A stretch of 64,000 nt of DNA from Litorisediminicola beolgyonensis (GTDB lineage: Bacteria > Pseudomonadota > Alphaproteobacteria > Rhodobacterales > Rhodobacteraceae). Of this stretch, positions 1 through 8,382 are shown in pieces. Each line of letters opens with the position of its first letter. The first letter of the stretch is position 1. The DNA is taken from the NCBI RefSeq assembly GCF_042679605.1, contig NZ_JBHTMU010000007.1:1-64000 (forward strand), read 5' to 3'. The translations under genes were made by a program, and so were the position numbers. Below the pieces are notes generated by a model that worked only from the letters and a program-made list of their open reading frames with translations, ran no database searches and was not told the origin of the DNA.

Positions 1-84
1 TACGGCTCCCTCGGCGACACCTCCACCCTCGCCGAACCCGAGGTCGTCGACGACCTCATCGAAAATCGGCAGAACAGAACCTGA
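1..84 (+). CDS. C-terminal end of an unidentified protein (partial)
   Basis: The window opens inside a reading frame that gives 27 residues before a TGA at 82-84. The tail is acidic and polar (it contains LAEPEVVDDLIENRQ). Twenty-seven residues are too few to assign a family. In many relatives the gene before accB is aroQ, but this tail shows nothing specific to AroQ. No terminator-like hairpin follows. The next gene starts about 155 bases downstream. Confidence 0.45.
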   Translation, partial: YGSLGDTSTLAEPEVVDDLIENRQNRT

Positions 85-238
85 TACTTTTTAATGGCTT
101 GCAGAGCGAAGCTGATCTTGGCTTTGCCCGGCATGGTCACCCCGGTTTACGGTTTGGCAACCATGAGATCCGAATTCGCTCCGGTTCTCGCAGGCACCGA
201 TGCTACGCTTCGAGGAGTTCCCGAAGTCGGAGGCATCC

Positions 239-757
239 ATGCACATCACTGGACCCGTTCCGCTAACCGCACCGCAGGTGAGCGGCCACCCTCTGGGCCT
301 CGCAGAGCGCCCTCAGCCGTTTCGACCCGAGGCGAGGGTGGAGCGGCTCGAAAACTCCGGCCGCAGCGCCCTCGACACAGGATCGATGGCGCGGGACAGC
401 GACGCCAACGCAAAATCCCAACGCGCGGGATCGGACGATCACGTCGCGCCGCCGACCATCGTGCAACTCAAGATCGCCGCGCTGCTCGACGCACAAGCGC
501 GCTCCGGCGCCCTCCCCGACCGTGCCTCGGATACAGCAAGGGACGCCCGCGCCCTGCCCGACCACGCAGCACCCCAAGCCTACGCGGCACCGGGCGCCGC
601 GATGCGGGGGTTCAGCTCTGAGCCGCCCGAGATAGGGGCCCCGGGAGGATCGGACGCAGACCCGCCGAGCCCGCCCGTGGGCCTGATCGAAGACGGGCCA
701 GAGGTTCTGCCACCGGTCAGCGAGCCAATGGAAGATGCTCTTGCGCGCGATACGTGA
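239..757 (+). CDS. Hypothetical Ala/Pro-rich soluble protein
   Basis: I do not recognise this protein. It is about 172 residues long from the ATG at 239; an upstream ATG at 200 would add 13 residues. It is rich in Ala, Pro, Asp and Arg and has no signal peptide or membrane segment. The only segment that looks like a folded core is around PPTIVQLKIAALLDAQA (near residue 82), a plausible short amphipathic helix. The rest is probably disordered. It stands alone between the cut-off gene at the window start and accB, and a GC-rich hairpin follows its stop codon. Codon use resembles the neighbours, so I think it is a real gene, but this is not certain. Confidence 0.5.
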   Translation: MHITGPVPLTAPQVSGHPLGLAERPQPFRPEARVERLENSGRSALDTGSMARDSDANAKSQRAGSDDHVAPPTIVQLKIAALLDAQARSGALPDRASDTARDARALPDHAAPQAYAAPGAAMRGFSSEPPEIGAPGGSDADPPSPPVGLIEDGPEVLPPVSEPMEDALARDT

Positions 758-765
758 GAGACGAC

Positions 766-788
766 GGGGGCTTTTCGGGAGGGCCCCC
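766..788 (+). terminator. GC hairpin after the hypothetical gene, possible terminator
   Basis: GGGGGC (766-771) can pair with GCCCCC (783-788) across an 11-base loop, just after the stop at 757. Only a weak T-containing stretch (TCTATCGTT) follows, so termination is plausible but not proven. Confidence 0.35.
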
Positions 789-1066
789 TCTATCGTTCGT
801 CCCGATCGCGAGCGGCCTTGTAGAGCCTTCGATCAGCGATGTTCTCCTCGGTGGCCGGGCGATTTTCCGAGGCCTGATGTCCGAGCTCGGCGTCTGGCAA
901 ATGGGTTGAAGGCAGGCTCGCGTCGCGTCCTGACGGAGAGCGATGGCGCGCCTGGCTGCAAGCCCCGACGCAGCGTCGCTTTTCACCGCCTTTGCCATGC
1001 CCTATAAGCGGCGGTGACAGCGCTGACCCAGGGTCCGGGCGGCGGCGAGAACCGACCGAGGATGGC
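789..1066. other. Gene-free stretch before accB
   Basis: The interval from the upstream gene to accB (758-1066) is about 310 bases. Apart from the hairpin noted separately I see no convincing gene or RNA here. Open frames cross it on both strands, but they have no ribosome-binding site and no recognisable protein. It presumably holds the accBC promoter. I cannot place -35/-10 boxes with confidence. Confidence 0.4.
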
Positions 1067-1561
1067 ATGACCAACAACAAACACGAGGCCGACGTCGCCT
1101 TTATCCAGGCGCTTGCGGAACTCCTGCGGGAAAACGATCTGACCGAGCTGCAGGTCAAGCGGGATTACGGCGAAGACGACAGCCTCAATGTCCGCGTCAG
1201 CCGTCTGCAACCGCAAGCCGCCGCACCGGCAATCGCCGCCCCCGCTCCTGCACCGGCGGCAGCGCCCGCAGCGGCAGCCCCCGCGCCCGCCGCTGAAGCC
1301 CCGGCGAGCGACGATCCGGCCAGCCATCCAGGCGCCGTGACCTCGCCGATGGTCGGCACGGTCTACATGCAGCCGGAACCCGGCGCCCCGTCCTTCATCA
1401 AGACCGGCGCGCAGGTCCAGGAAGGCGACACGCTTCTCATCGTCGAGGCGATGAAGACGATGAACCACATCCCGGCGCCGCGCTCCGGCACGGTCAAGCG
1501 TATCCTCGTCGAAGACGGCGCACCGGTCGAATACGGCGCGCCTCTCGTCATTCTCGAGTAA
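1067..1561 (+). CDS. accB: Biotin carboxyl carrier protein of acetyl-CoA carboxylase
   Basis: AccB carries the biotin of acetyl-CoA carboxylase, which makes malonyl-CoA for fatty acid synthesis in the cytoplasm. The 164-residue product has the usual three parts: a short N-terminal domain (1-45), an Ala/Pro-rich linker (about 50-82), and a C-terminal biotinyl domain with the motif EAMKTMN, where Lys130 would be biotinylated. The start at 1067 (MTNNKHEADV) fits the family; the frame stays open upstream, but those residues look non-coding. accC follows after 5 bases, so the two form the standard accBC operon. Confidence 0.96.
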   Translation: MTNNKHEADVAFIQALAELLRENDLTELQVKRDYGEDDSLNVRVSRLQPQAAAPAIAAPAPAPAAAPAAAAPAPAAEAPASDDPASHPGAVTSPMVGTVYMQPEPGAPSFIKTGAQVQEGDTLLIVEAMKTMNHIPAPRSGTVKRILVEDGAPVEYGAPLVILE

Positions 1562-1566
1562 GCGCG

Positions 1567-2919
1567 ATGTTCGACAAGGTCCTGATTGCCAATCGCGGCG
1601 AAATCGCGCTGCGCGTCATCCGCGCCTGCCGCGAGATGGGGATCGCGAGCGTCGCGGTCCATTCCACCGCCGATGCCGATGCGATGCATGTGCGCATGGC
1701 CGACGAGACGATCTGCATCGGCCCGGCCTCTTCGGCGCAAAGCTACCTGTCGATCCCGGCGATCATCTCGGCCTGCGAGGTGACCGGCGCTCAGGCGATC
1801 CACCCGGGCTACGGGTTTCTCTCGGAGAATGCCCGCTTCGTGCAGATCGTCGAGGATCACGGCCTGACCTTCATCGGGCCGACCGCCGAACACATCCGTA
1901 TCATGGGTGACAAGATCACCGCCAAGGACACGATGAAGGCGCTCGGCGTGCCCTGCGTGCCCGGCTCGGACGGCGGCATCCCGGATCTGGAGACCGCCAA
2001 GGCGCTCGGCGACGAGATGGGCTATCCGGTCATCGTCAAGGCGACCGCGGGCGGCGGCGGCCGCGGCATGAAGGTGGCGCAGAGCGCCGGCGACATGGAG
2101 CGCGCCTTCCAGACCGCGCGGTCCGAGGCCAAGGCGGCCTTCGGCAATGACGAGGTCTATATCGAGAAATACCTGACCACGCCGCGCCATATCGAGATCC
2201 AGGTCTTTGGCGACGGCAAGGGCAAGGCGGTGCATCTGGGCGAGCGCGACTGCTCGCTGCAGCGCCGTCACCAGAAGGTGCTGGAAGAGGCCCCCGGCCC
2301 CGCAATCTCGGAAGAAGAGCGCGCGCGGATCGGCAAGATCTGCGCCGATGCCGTGGCCGAGATCGGCTATGCCGGTGCTGGAACCATCGAGTTTCTCTAT
2401 GAAGACGGCGAGTTCTATTTCATTGAGATGAACACCCGCCTGCAGGTCGAGCATCCGGTGACCGAGGCGATCTTCGGGGTCGACCTGGTGCGCGAGCAGA
2501 TTCGCGTGGCCTCGGGGCAGCCCCTGTCCTTTGCGCAGGAGGATCTCGTGATCCGCGGGCACGCGATCGAGGCGCGGATCAATGCCGAGAAACTGCCGAA
2601 CTTCTCGCCCTCGCCGGGCCGGATCACGCAGTATCACGCGCCGGGCGGCCTCGGCGTGCGGATGGACAGCGCGCTCTACGACGGCTACCGCATCCCGCCC
2701 TATTACGACAGCCTGATCGCCAAGCTCATCGTGCACGGACGTGACCGACCCGAAGCCATCGCGCGGATGAAGCGCGCGCTCGGCGAGCTGATCGTGGACG
2801 GCGTGGACACGACGGTCCCGCTCTTTCATGCGCTCCTGGACGAGCCGGATGTCGAAGCCGGGCGCTACAACATCCACTGGCTCGAGAAATGGCTGGCGGA
2901 GGCGCTCGAGACCGCGTGA
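1567..2919 (+). CDS. accC: Biotin carboxylase subunit of acetyl-CoA carboxylase
   Basis: AccC carboxylates the biotin on AccB using ATP and bicarbonate. At 450 residues it is the usual length for a stand-alone biotin carboxylase. It begins with the typical MFDKVLIANRGEIALR. It contains the ATP-grasp glycine-rich loop (KATAGGGGRGMK) and the active-site segment EMNTRLQVEHPVTE. It is a paralogue of the N-terminal part of PccA in this window, but lacks a fused biotinyl domain. Its TGA overlaps the GTG start of aat (GTGA), which points to coupled translation. Confidence 0.97.
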   Translation: MFDKVLIANRGEIALRVIRACREMGIASVAVHSTADADAMHVRMADETICIGPASSAQSYLSIPAIISACEVTGAQAIHPGYGFLSENARFVQIVEDHGLTFIGPTAEHIRIMGDKITAKDTMKALGVPCVPGSDGGIPDLETAKALGDEMGYPVIVKATAGGGGRGMKVAQSAGDMERAFQTARSEAKAAFGNDEVYIEKYLTTPRHIEIQVFGDGKGKAVHLGERDCSLQRRHQKVLEEAPGPAISEEERARIGKICADAVAEIGYAGAGTIEFLYEDGEFYFIEMNTRLQVEHPVTEAIFGVDLVREQIRVASGQPLSFAQEDLVIRGHAIEARINAEKLPNFSPSPGRITQYHAPGGLGVRMDSALYDGYRIPPYYDSLIAKLIVHGRDRPEAIARMKRALGELIVDGVDTTVPLFHALLDEPDVEAGRYNIHWLEKWLAEALETA

Positions 2920-3551
2920 GCCTGTCGCCGGACCTTCTGATCCAGGCCTATCGCGCCGGGGTGTTTCCCATGGCGGAAAGCCGGAACGACCCGGTTATCT
3001 TCTGGGTCGATCCGAAGCTTCGCGGCGTCCTGCCGCTCGACGGGTTCCGCATCTCGCGCAGCCTCGCGCGGCGGCTCCGGCGCGACGATTACGAGGTGAC
3101 GCTGAACCGCGCCTTCGGCGACGTGATCGCGGCCTGCGCCGACCGGCCCGAGACCTGGATCAACCCCGAGATCGACCGTCTTTTCAACGCACTCCATGCC
3201 TCGGGCGATGCCCATTCGCTGGAGGTCTGGCAGGATGGCGAACTGGCGGGCGGGATCTACGGCGTCGCGCTCGGCGCGGCGTTCTGCGGCGAAAGCATGT
3301 TCTCGCGCCGGACCGATGCGTCGAAGGTGGCGCTCGCGTGGCTGGTCGATCAGCTGCGGCGGACCGGGTTCACGCTCTTCGACACGCAGTTCCTGACCTC
3401 GCATCTGGCGTCGCTCGGTGCGATCGAGATCCCCCGGGCTGCCTATCACGACGCCCTGCGCGACGCGCTGGAGATGTCGGCGGACCTGGTGTCAGTGGCG
3501 CTTGCGGCGTCGGGTCAGGACGTGGTGCAGCGCAACACCCAGACGTCGTAG
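2916..3551 (+). CDS. aat: Leucyl/phenylalanyl-tRNA--protein transferase
   Basis: Aat adds Leu or Phe to proteins with N-terminal Arg or Lys, marking them for ClpAP degradation by the N-end rule. The product is about 211 residues and begins VSLSPDLLIQAYRAGVFPM, the conserved family start. FWVDPKLRGVLPL and GGIYGVALGAAFCGESMFS are family signatures. I chose the GTG at 2916 because it overlaps the accC stop by 4 bases and matches the family N-terminus. The last 37 bases overlap the 3' end of the convergent DUF2155 gene. Confidence 0.95.
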   Translation: MSLSPDLLIQAYRAGVFPMAESRNDPVIFWVDPKLRGVLPLDGFRISRSLARRLRRDDYEVTLNRAFGDVIAACADRPETWINPEIDRLFNALHASGDAHSLEVWQDGELAGGIYGVALGAAFCGESMFSRRTDASKVALAWLVDQLRRTGFTLFDTQFLTSHLASLGAIEIPRAAYHDALRDALEMSADLVSVALAASGQDVVQRNTQTS

Positions 3552-3871
3552 CGCGGGTGGTCGAGCGCGTTGAGCGCGGGGGCCGACGCGATCATCCAGC
3601 CGCGGAACACCGGCTCGGGCACGCCGAGCTCGCGCACCGTCAGCCAGGCATAGGCGTCGCCCGCGGGATTGCCATCCGGGTAGCGGCACTGCTCTGCGGC
3701 GATCTCGATCCGGCCGACCGACTGCATCTGCCCGGCGGGCAGCTGCATGTCGCTGACCTTGCCGGTCAGCTTGTCGAGCGCGCGGATCGCCACGCCCGAG
3801 CCGTTCTGCGTGGCTTCCTGCGCCATCGCCGGAGAGGCGATCAGCGCGAGCGCAAGACACAAAGCGCGCAT
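3515..3871 (-). CDS. DUF2155-family secreted protein
   Basis: This is a 118-residue protein with a clear signal peptide (MRALCLALALIASPAMAQ) followed by a small domain with two cysteines (EQCRYP and VLRC), which could form a periplasmic disulfide. The pattern AIRALDKLTGKVSDMQLPAG and WMIASAPALNALDHPRYDVWVLRC is what I know from the alphaproteobacterial DUF2155 family, whose function is unknown. Its start lies 5 bases after the stop of the NDUFA12-family gene, so the two are probably cotranscribed. The start at 3871 is set by the signal peptide. Its 3' end overlaps aat on the other strand. Confidence 0.85.
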   Translation of the reverse strand: MRALCLALALIASPAMAQEATQNGSGVAIRALDKLTGKVSDMQLPAGQMQSVGRIEIAAEQCRYPDGNPAGDAYAWLTVRELGVPEPVFRGWMIASAPALNALDHPRYDVWVLRCTTS

Positions 3872-3876
3872 CGGCG

Positions 3877-4260
3877 TCACTCCGGGCTCCAGGCCTCGTA
3901 ATCGCTGCGCTCGATCGGGTCGACGCGGCGGATCGAGCCCTTCGGCGCATAGGCCAGCGCGCTGCCGGTGAGGTTCTCGATATGGGGCTTTTCCCACGGC
4001 TTGTGGGCGAGCGGCTTGTCGGTGGGAGGCGCATCATAGGTGTGGTGCAGCCAGCCGTGCCAGTCGGGATCGACGCGCGTGGCCTCGGCCTCGCCGTTGT
4101 AGATCACCCAGCGGCGGGCGCCGCCGCCGGACTGGTAGAAGACGTTGCCCTGCGAATCCTCGCCGACCTTCTCGCCTTTGCGCCAGGTCCAGAGCTGAGT
4201 GTTCAGGGTTTGGCCGTTCCACCAGGTCACTGCCCGGAGAAGCGTGTTCACGATGCCCAT
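3877..4260 (-). CDS. Complex I accessory subunit, NDUFA12 / 17.2 kDa family
   Basis: The 127-residue product matches the NADH:ubiquinone oxidoreductase 17.2 kDa (NDUFA12/B17.2) family. This accessory subunit of respiratory complex I is shared by mitochondria and alphaproteobacteria. Visible family features are TWWNGQTLNTQLWTWRKGE, a core with GGARRWVIYNG, and WHGWLHHTYDAPP. The ATG at 4260 is preceded by GGAGGT at a good distance, which favours it over a TTG 12 bases upstream. It is not next to the nuo operon, as is usual in this group. The DUF2155 gene follows directly. Confidence 0.92.
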   Translation of the reverse strand: MGIVNTLLRAVTWWNGQTLNTQLWTWRKGEKVGEDSQGNVFYQSGGGARRWVIYNGEAEATRVDPDWHGWLHHTYDAPPTDKPLAHKPWEKPHIENLTGSALAYAPKGSIRRVDPIERSDYEAWSPE

Positions 4261-4510
4261 ATGCACCTCCAATCGTGCCTGTCTCTCCTATGCCGCATCG
4301 CGCGGGCGAGGTCCAGCCTCGGCCGGGTGTGGCGGCGCACCCGCATCCCCGGGCGGCGACGGAGCCTGGGACTGTGCAGGCGGCGCAGGCGACGCTAGGC
4401 TTTGGTCGCATGACGAACAGCCCCAGAAGGGGCTTGAGGATCGACTACATGAGAGCTGTAATAATAGCCGGGATTTTAGCCGCTCAAGATGACATCCGGG
4501 GTATCGTTTG

Positions 4511-5668
4511 ATGACCCAAACGTTTCAGGAATGCCCTCACCCGGACGGCGGATGGTCCGTCTCTTTGGAAGATTTAAGGGATGCGCTGGTTCTTCCGGCG
4601 GAGACGCGCGGGTTCGTGCAGCCATTGGGCATCCGCCGGTCAGATGGCAGCTATTGCAATACCGGCGCTTATTGGCGCAATGCCCGCCCGCTTTCGACGG
4701 AACCGCCGCTGCCTGACAATTGCACGCCCGCAAAGCTAGAAGGACGGTGGCTTTGGGGTGGTGTCCTTTGGCGTCATTTCGGACACTTTCTTGTAGAAAG
4801 CACCGGACGTCTTTGGGGTCTCGACGCGACCGAACGCCCGCCCGAAGGAATCGTTTACGTGGGCAAAAGACCGCGTTCCGGCAACGAGATACGAGACTTC
4901 CAGCGCGCCTTCTGGAGCCTCTGCGGCATTGATCTCCAAGTCAAGGTGATCGAGGAGCCAACCGAGGTCGCGGAATTGATTGTACCGGGCCAAGGCTTCG
5001 GCCTTGGACCGATCATTTCGGGCACTGAGCCGTTTCGCGGCTTCATTTCTCGACGTTTCGGCTCATATGTGGAGCCGGATGGCAGCGAGCGGCTTTATAT
5101 CAGCCGCGCGAACCTCGGGAGCCGCAAAGGCGGACTTATCGGCGAGGAACGGATCGAAAGGCTTTTGGCTGCGGAAGGCTATGAGATTTTCCATCCAGAA
5201 AAACACGACCTGCACACTCAGGTGGCGCGCTACAAGGCCGCAAAGAAGGTGCTGGCCGTTGAAGGGTCGGCGCTCCACCTTTTTGCCATGTGCGGACGTC
5301 CGCACCAGCAGGTTGGAATTATCCTTAGACGCCAGAGTGTCGCCACGAACCAAATTTTGCGTCATCTTCAGAGCTTCGCTGGGATCACGCCTCACCGCCT
5401 CGACGCACTTCGGAACGTGTACGAACGAAAAGGCGGGCACAAATCGCGCCACGATCTAGGCGTTCCAGACCTGCCGCGCCTCGAACGATTGCTCGCGGAA
5501 GCCGGTTTCGTTTCGGGCACCGCAGATTGGCCGGACCTTCGATGGCGTTACGTGAAGAAGATCATCGGAAACGACTACGATAAACGATCCAAACGCCGGA
5601 CGTCCGGCACTGCTGAGTCATCGCCCGCTCAGCCCGCAAGCGCCGTCAGTTCGATCTCGATCCGATAG
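4511..5668 (+). CDS. Family 61 glycosyltransferase (DUF563-like)
   Basis: The 385-residue soluble protein resembles bacterial GT61 family enzymes. WLWGGVLWRHFGHFLVESTGRLWGL has the family's Gly/His motif, SERLYISRANLGSRKGG is the usual mid-domain strand, and LAVEGSALHLFAMC matches the conserved E-G-x-x-L-H segment. The acceptor sugar cannot be told. It is alone, with no other polysaccharide genes nearby. By eye it is less GC-rich than its neighbours and uses A/T-ending codons more often, suggesting horizontal acquisition. Its last 40 bases overlap ridA on the opposite strand, and the Ser/Ala-rich tail comes from that overlap. I place the start at ATG 4511; a TTG at 4508 is also possible. Confidence 0.8.
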   Translation: MTQTFQECPHPDGGWSVSLEDLRDALVLPAETRGFVQPLGIRRSDGSYCNTGAYWRNARPLSTEPPLPDNCTPAKLEGRWLWGGVLWRHFGHFLVESTGRLWGLDATERPPEGIVYVGKRPRSGNEIRDFQRAFWSLCGIDLQVKVIEEPTEVAELIVPGQGFGLGPIISGTEPFRGFISRRFGSYVEPDGSERLYISRANLGSRKGGLIGEERIERLLAAEGYEIFHPEKHDLHTQVARYKAAKKVLAVEGSALHLFAMCGRPHQQVGIILRRQSVATNQILRHLQSFAGITPHRLDALRNVYERKGGHKSRHDLGVPDLPRLERLLAEAGFVSGTADWPDLRWRYVKKIIGNDYDKRSKRRTSGTAESSPAQPASAVSSISIR

Positions 5669-5991
5669 GCCGGGTCGATCAGGCCGCATTCGATCATCGT
5701 CGCGGCGGGCGGGTTGGCGCCGAAGGTCTCGGAGAGGATCGGCCAGCAGCGTTCGAACTCGCTCCGGTCCGGCAGGTAGTAGGTGACGCGCACCGCCCGG
5801 TCGAAGCCGCTTCCGGCCTCGGCGAGGGCCTTGCTGATGGTGGCGAGCGCGGCGCGGCATTGCTCTTCGACCGTCTCGCCCTGCCCCACCGTTCCGGCGA
5901 CGAAGACGAACCCGCCGGCGACGGTGGCGCGGCAATATCCGATCTTGGCCTCGAACGGGCTGCCGGTGTGGATGCGGGTGATCTCGGTCAT
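5629..5991 (-). CDS. RidA-family (YjgF/YER057c/UK114) protein
   Basis: RidA-family proteins hydrolyse reactive enamine/imine intermediates; some members have other roles. The 120-residue product has the family layout, with GFVFVAGTVGQG near the N-terminus, VRVTYYLPDRSEFERCW in the middle, and PPAATMIECGLIDPAYRIEIELTA at the end. The canonical RidA active-site Arg context (often ARxxVGVAxLP) is here PAATMIECGLIDP, so this is probably a divergent subgroup rather than the classical deaminase. The second of two ATGs (5991) is preferred, because GGAG sits 8 bases upstream of it and only 2 bases from the first (5997). Confidence 0.85.
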   Translation of the reverse strand: MTEITRIHTGSPFEAKIGYCRATVAGGFVFVAGTVGQGETVEEQCRAALATISKALAEAGSGFDRAVRVTYYLPDRSEFERCWPILSETFGANPPAATMIECGLIDPAYRIEIELTALAG

Positions 5992-6062
5992 GTCCATGTC
6001 TCCAGAGAGTGTCTGGCGCCGATAAGAGCCGCGCCGCGCGCCGCGTCAAGAGCCGCTCTCCA

Positions 6063-6100
6063 CGAACGAAACGCGCCGCCCGATGGACCGGACGGCGCGT
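6063..6100 (-). terminator. Probable rho-independent terminator of clpX
   Basis: Read on the minus strand downstream of the clpX stop, ACGCGCCG (6100-6093) pairs with CGGCGCGT (6078-6071) in an 8 bp GC-rich stem. The sequence TTTCGTTCG follows. This is a reasonable intrinsic terminator with a short U-tract. Confidence 0.6.
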
Positions 6101-6124
6101 AAAGGTTTCAGATGCGACCGGAGA

Positions 6125-7390
6125 TCAGCCCGCGGAGGCGGGCTCCTTCTTCTGGTCGGCGTAGATCATCAGCGGCTTGGCCTCGGAGGTCACCGCCTCT
6201 TCGTTGACGACCACCTCTTCGACATCATCCATGCCCGGCAGTTCGAACATGGTGTCGAGCAGGATGTCCTCGAGGATCGAGCGCAAGCCGCGCGCGCCGG
6301 TTTTCCGGGCGATGGCCTTCTTGGCGATGGCCGAGAGCGCATCGTCGGTGAAGGTCAGCGTCGTGTCCTCGATCTCGAAGAGCCGCTGGTACTGCTTGAC
6401 CAGCGCGTTCTTGGGCTGGGTCAGGATGGTGACCAGCGCGTCCTCGTCGAGATCCTCGAGCGTCGCCAGAACCGGAAGACGACCGACGAATTCCGGGATC
6501 AGGCCGAACTTGAGCAGATCCTCGGGCTCCAGATCCTGGAAGATCTCGCCCACGCCGCGCTCGTCCACGTCGCGGACATCGGCCCCGAAGCCCATCGCCG
6601 AGCCCTTGCCGCGCTGCGCGATGATCCGGTCGAGACCGGCGAAGGCACCGCCGCAGATGAAGAGGATGTTGGTCGTGTCCACCTGCAGGAACTCCTGCTG
6701 GGGATGCTTCCGACCGCCCTGCGGCGGCACGGAGGCCACGGTGCCCTCCATCAGCTTCAGAAGCGCCTGCTGCACGCCCTCGCCCGACACGTCGCGGGTG
6801 ATCGACGGGTTCTCGGACTTGCGGGTGATCTTGTCGACCTCGTCGATATAGACGATGCCGCGCTGCGCCCGCTCGACATTGTATTCCGACGCCTGCAGGA
6901 GCTTGAGGATGATGTTCTCGACATCCTCGCCCACGTAGCCGGCCTCGGTCAGCGTGGTCGCGTCGGCCATGGTGAAGGGCACATCGAGGATGCGCGCCAG
7001 CGTCTGTGCCAGAAGCGTCTTGCCGCAGCCGGTCGGGCCGATCAGCAGGATGTTCGACTTCGAGAGCTCGATATCGGAGCTTTTCGCCGAATGGTTCAGG
7101 CGCTTGTAGTGGTTGTGCACCGCGACCGAGAGCACGCGCTTGGCCTTGGCCTGGCCGATCACGTAATCGTCCAGAACCTTGCAGATCTCGAGCGGCGTCG
7201 GGACGCCATCCGAGCTCTTGAGGCCGGAGCCCTTGGTCTCTTCGCGGATAATGTCCATGCACAGCTCGACGCATTCGTCGCAGATGAACACGGTCGGGCC
7301 CGCAATCAGCTTGCGCACTTCATGCTGGCTTTTGCCGCAGAAGGAACAATAGAGGGTATTCTTGCTGTCGCCGCCAGAATTCGTCGCCAT
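6125..7390 (-). CDS. clpX: ATP-dependent Clp protease, unfoldase subunit ClpX
   Basis: ClpX is the hexameric AAA+ unfoldase that feeds substrates such as SsrA-tagged proteins to ClpP. The 421-residue product has the N-terminal zinc-binding domain (Cys15, Cys18, Cys37, Cys40), Walker A GPTGCGKT, the GYVGEDVE pore loop, Walker B IVYIDEVDKI, and sensor motifs GKSAMGFGAD and KTGARGLRS. I set the start at 7390 (MATNSGGDSKN) because residues upstream in the frame are not family-like. It lies downstream of clpP on the same strand with a 159-base gap, the usual clpPX order. Confidence 0.97.
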   Translation of the reverse strand: MATNSGGDSKNTLYCSFCGKSQHEVRKLIAGPTVFICDECVELCMDIIREETKGSGLKSSDGVPTPLEICKVLDDYVIGQAKAKRVLSVAVHNHYKRLNHSAKSSDIELSKSNILLIGPTGCGKTLLAQTLARILDVPFTMADATTLTEAGYVGEDVENIILKLLQASEYNVERAQRGIVYIDEVDKITRKSENPSITRDVSGEGVQQALLKLMEGTVASVPPQGGRKHPQQEFLQVDTTNILFICGGAFAGLDRIIAQRGKGSAMGFGADVRDVDERGVGEIFQDLEPEDLLKFGLIPEFVGRLPVLATLEDLDEDALVTILTQPKNALVKQYQRLFEIEDTTLTFTDDALSAIAKKAIARKTGARGLRSILEDILLDTMFELPGMDDVEEVVVNEEAVTSEAKPLMIYADQKKEPASAG

Positions 7391-7549
7391 ATCAACCCTT
7401 TCCCGGACCTGCCCTCCGGAGCCCGCCGTCATGGGCGGACACCCGGGGCCGACAGGCCAAAAAGATGCCGTTAGCCTAGGCCAGCTTCCCCGGCCCGACA
7501 ATCGCAAATTGCACCGGCTTTGCGCCGGTCACGGTCTGTTGCCCAAAGG

Positions 7550-8182
7550 TTAGGACGTCAGATCTTCGACCTTTTCGCGGCTCGCGACGATCTCGTCGAT
7601 GAGCCCCCAGTCCTTGGCCTCTTCGGGCGACATGAAATTGTCCCTCTCAAGCGCCGCCTCGACCTTCTTCAGGGTCTGTCCGGTGTGCTTGACGTAGATC
7701 TCGTTCAGCCGGTTCTTGAGCTTCTGGGTCTCTTGGGCGTGGATCATGATATCCGTCGCCTGGCCCTGGTAGCCGCCGGAGGGCTGGTGGACCATCACCC
7801 GGCTGTTGGGCAGCGAGAACCGCATGCCCTTCTCGCCCGCGGTCAGAAGAAGCGAGCCCATCGAGGCCGCCTGGCCGATGACCAGCGTCGACACGGCGGG
7901 CTTGATGTACTGCATGGTGTCGTAGATCGACAGCCCCGAGGTCACCACGCCGCCGGGCGAGTTGATGTACATCGAGATTTCCTTGGACGGGTTCTCGGCC
8001 TCGAGATGTAGAAGCTGCGCCACCATCAGGCTCGACATGCCGTCATGGACGGGGCCCGACAGGAACACGATCCGCTCCTTGAGAAGACGCGAGAAGATGT
8101 CGTAGGCGCGCTCGCCACGGCTGGTCTGCTCGACCACCATGGGCACGAGCGTGTTCATATAGGTGTCGATCGGATCTCTCAT
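7550..8182 (-). CDS. clpP: ATP-dependent Clp protease, proteolytic subunit ClpP
   Basis: ClpP forms the barrel-shaped serine protease that partners ClpX or ClpA. The 210-residue product keeps the catalytic triad: Ser107 in IGQAASMGS, His132 in VMVHQPSGG, and Asp181 in ERDNFMSPEEA. The N-terminus MRDPIDTYMNTLVPMVVEQT is standard for alphaproteobacteria and sets the start at 8182, not the upstream in-frame codon at 8278. It is divergent from the photolyase-like gene. The 200 bases between them should hold both promoters. Confidence 0.97.
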   Translation of the reverse strand: MRDPIDTYMNTLVPMVVEQTSRGERAYDIFSRLLKERIVFLSGPVHDGMSSLMVAQLLHLEAENPSKEISMYINSPGGVVTSGLSIYDTMQYIKPAVSTLVIGQAASMGSLLLTAGEKGMRFSLPNSRVMVHQPSGGYQGQATDIMIHAQETQKLKNRLNEIYVKHTGQTLKKVEAALERDNFMSPEEAKDWGLIDEIVASREKVEDLTS

Positions 8183-8382
8183 AGCGCCTGCCTCTCGCTT
8201 GTCCCGCCGCCCCGCACGGCGGCCGGTCGGGAGAGTCTTAGTCACGCCCGGGAGGGGCTGCAAGGGAGGGTCGTGCACAATCCGAGAGGTTGGTCGTGAG
8301 GCACTCCGACCCGCGCGTTTGGTCGCGCTTGCGGCGGGGCGGCGGCGCCCTACCCTCGCTGGCGTCGAGACGGGAGGCAGAG

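Noticed and set aside
1..84. Idea that the cut-off gene is aroQ, which often precedes accB
   Set aside because: The 27 visible residues do not show AroQ features, and a hypothetical gene lies between it and accB.
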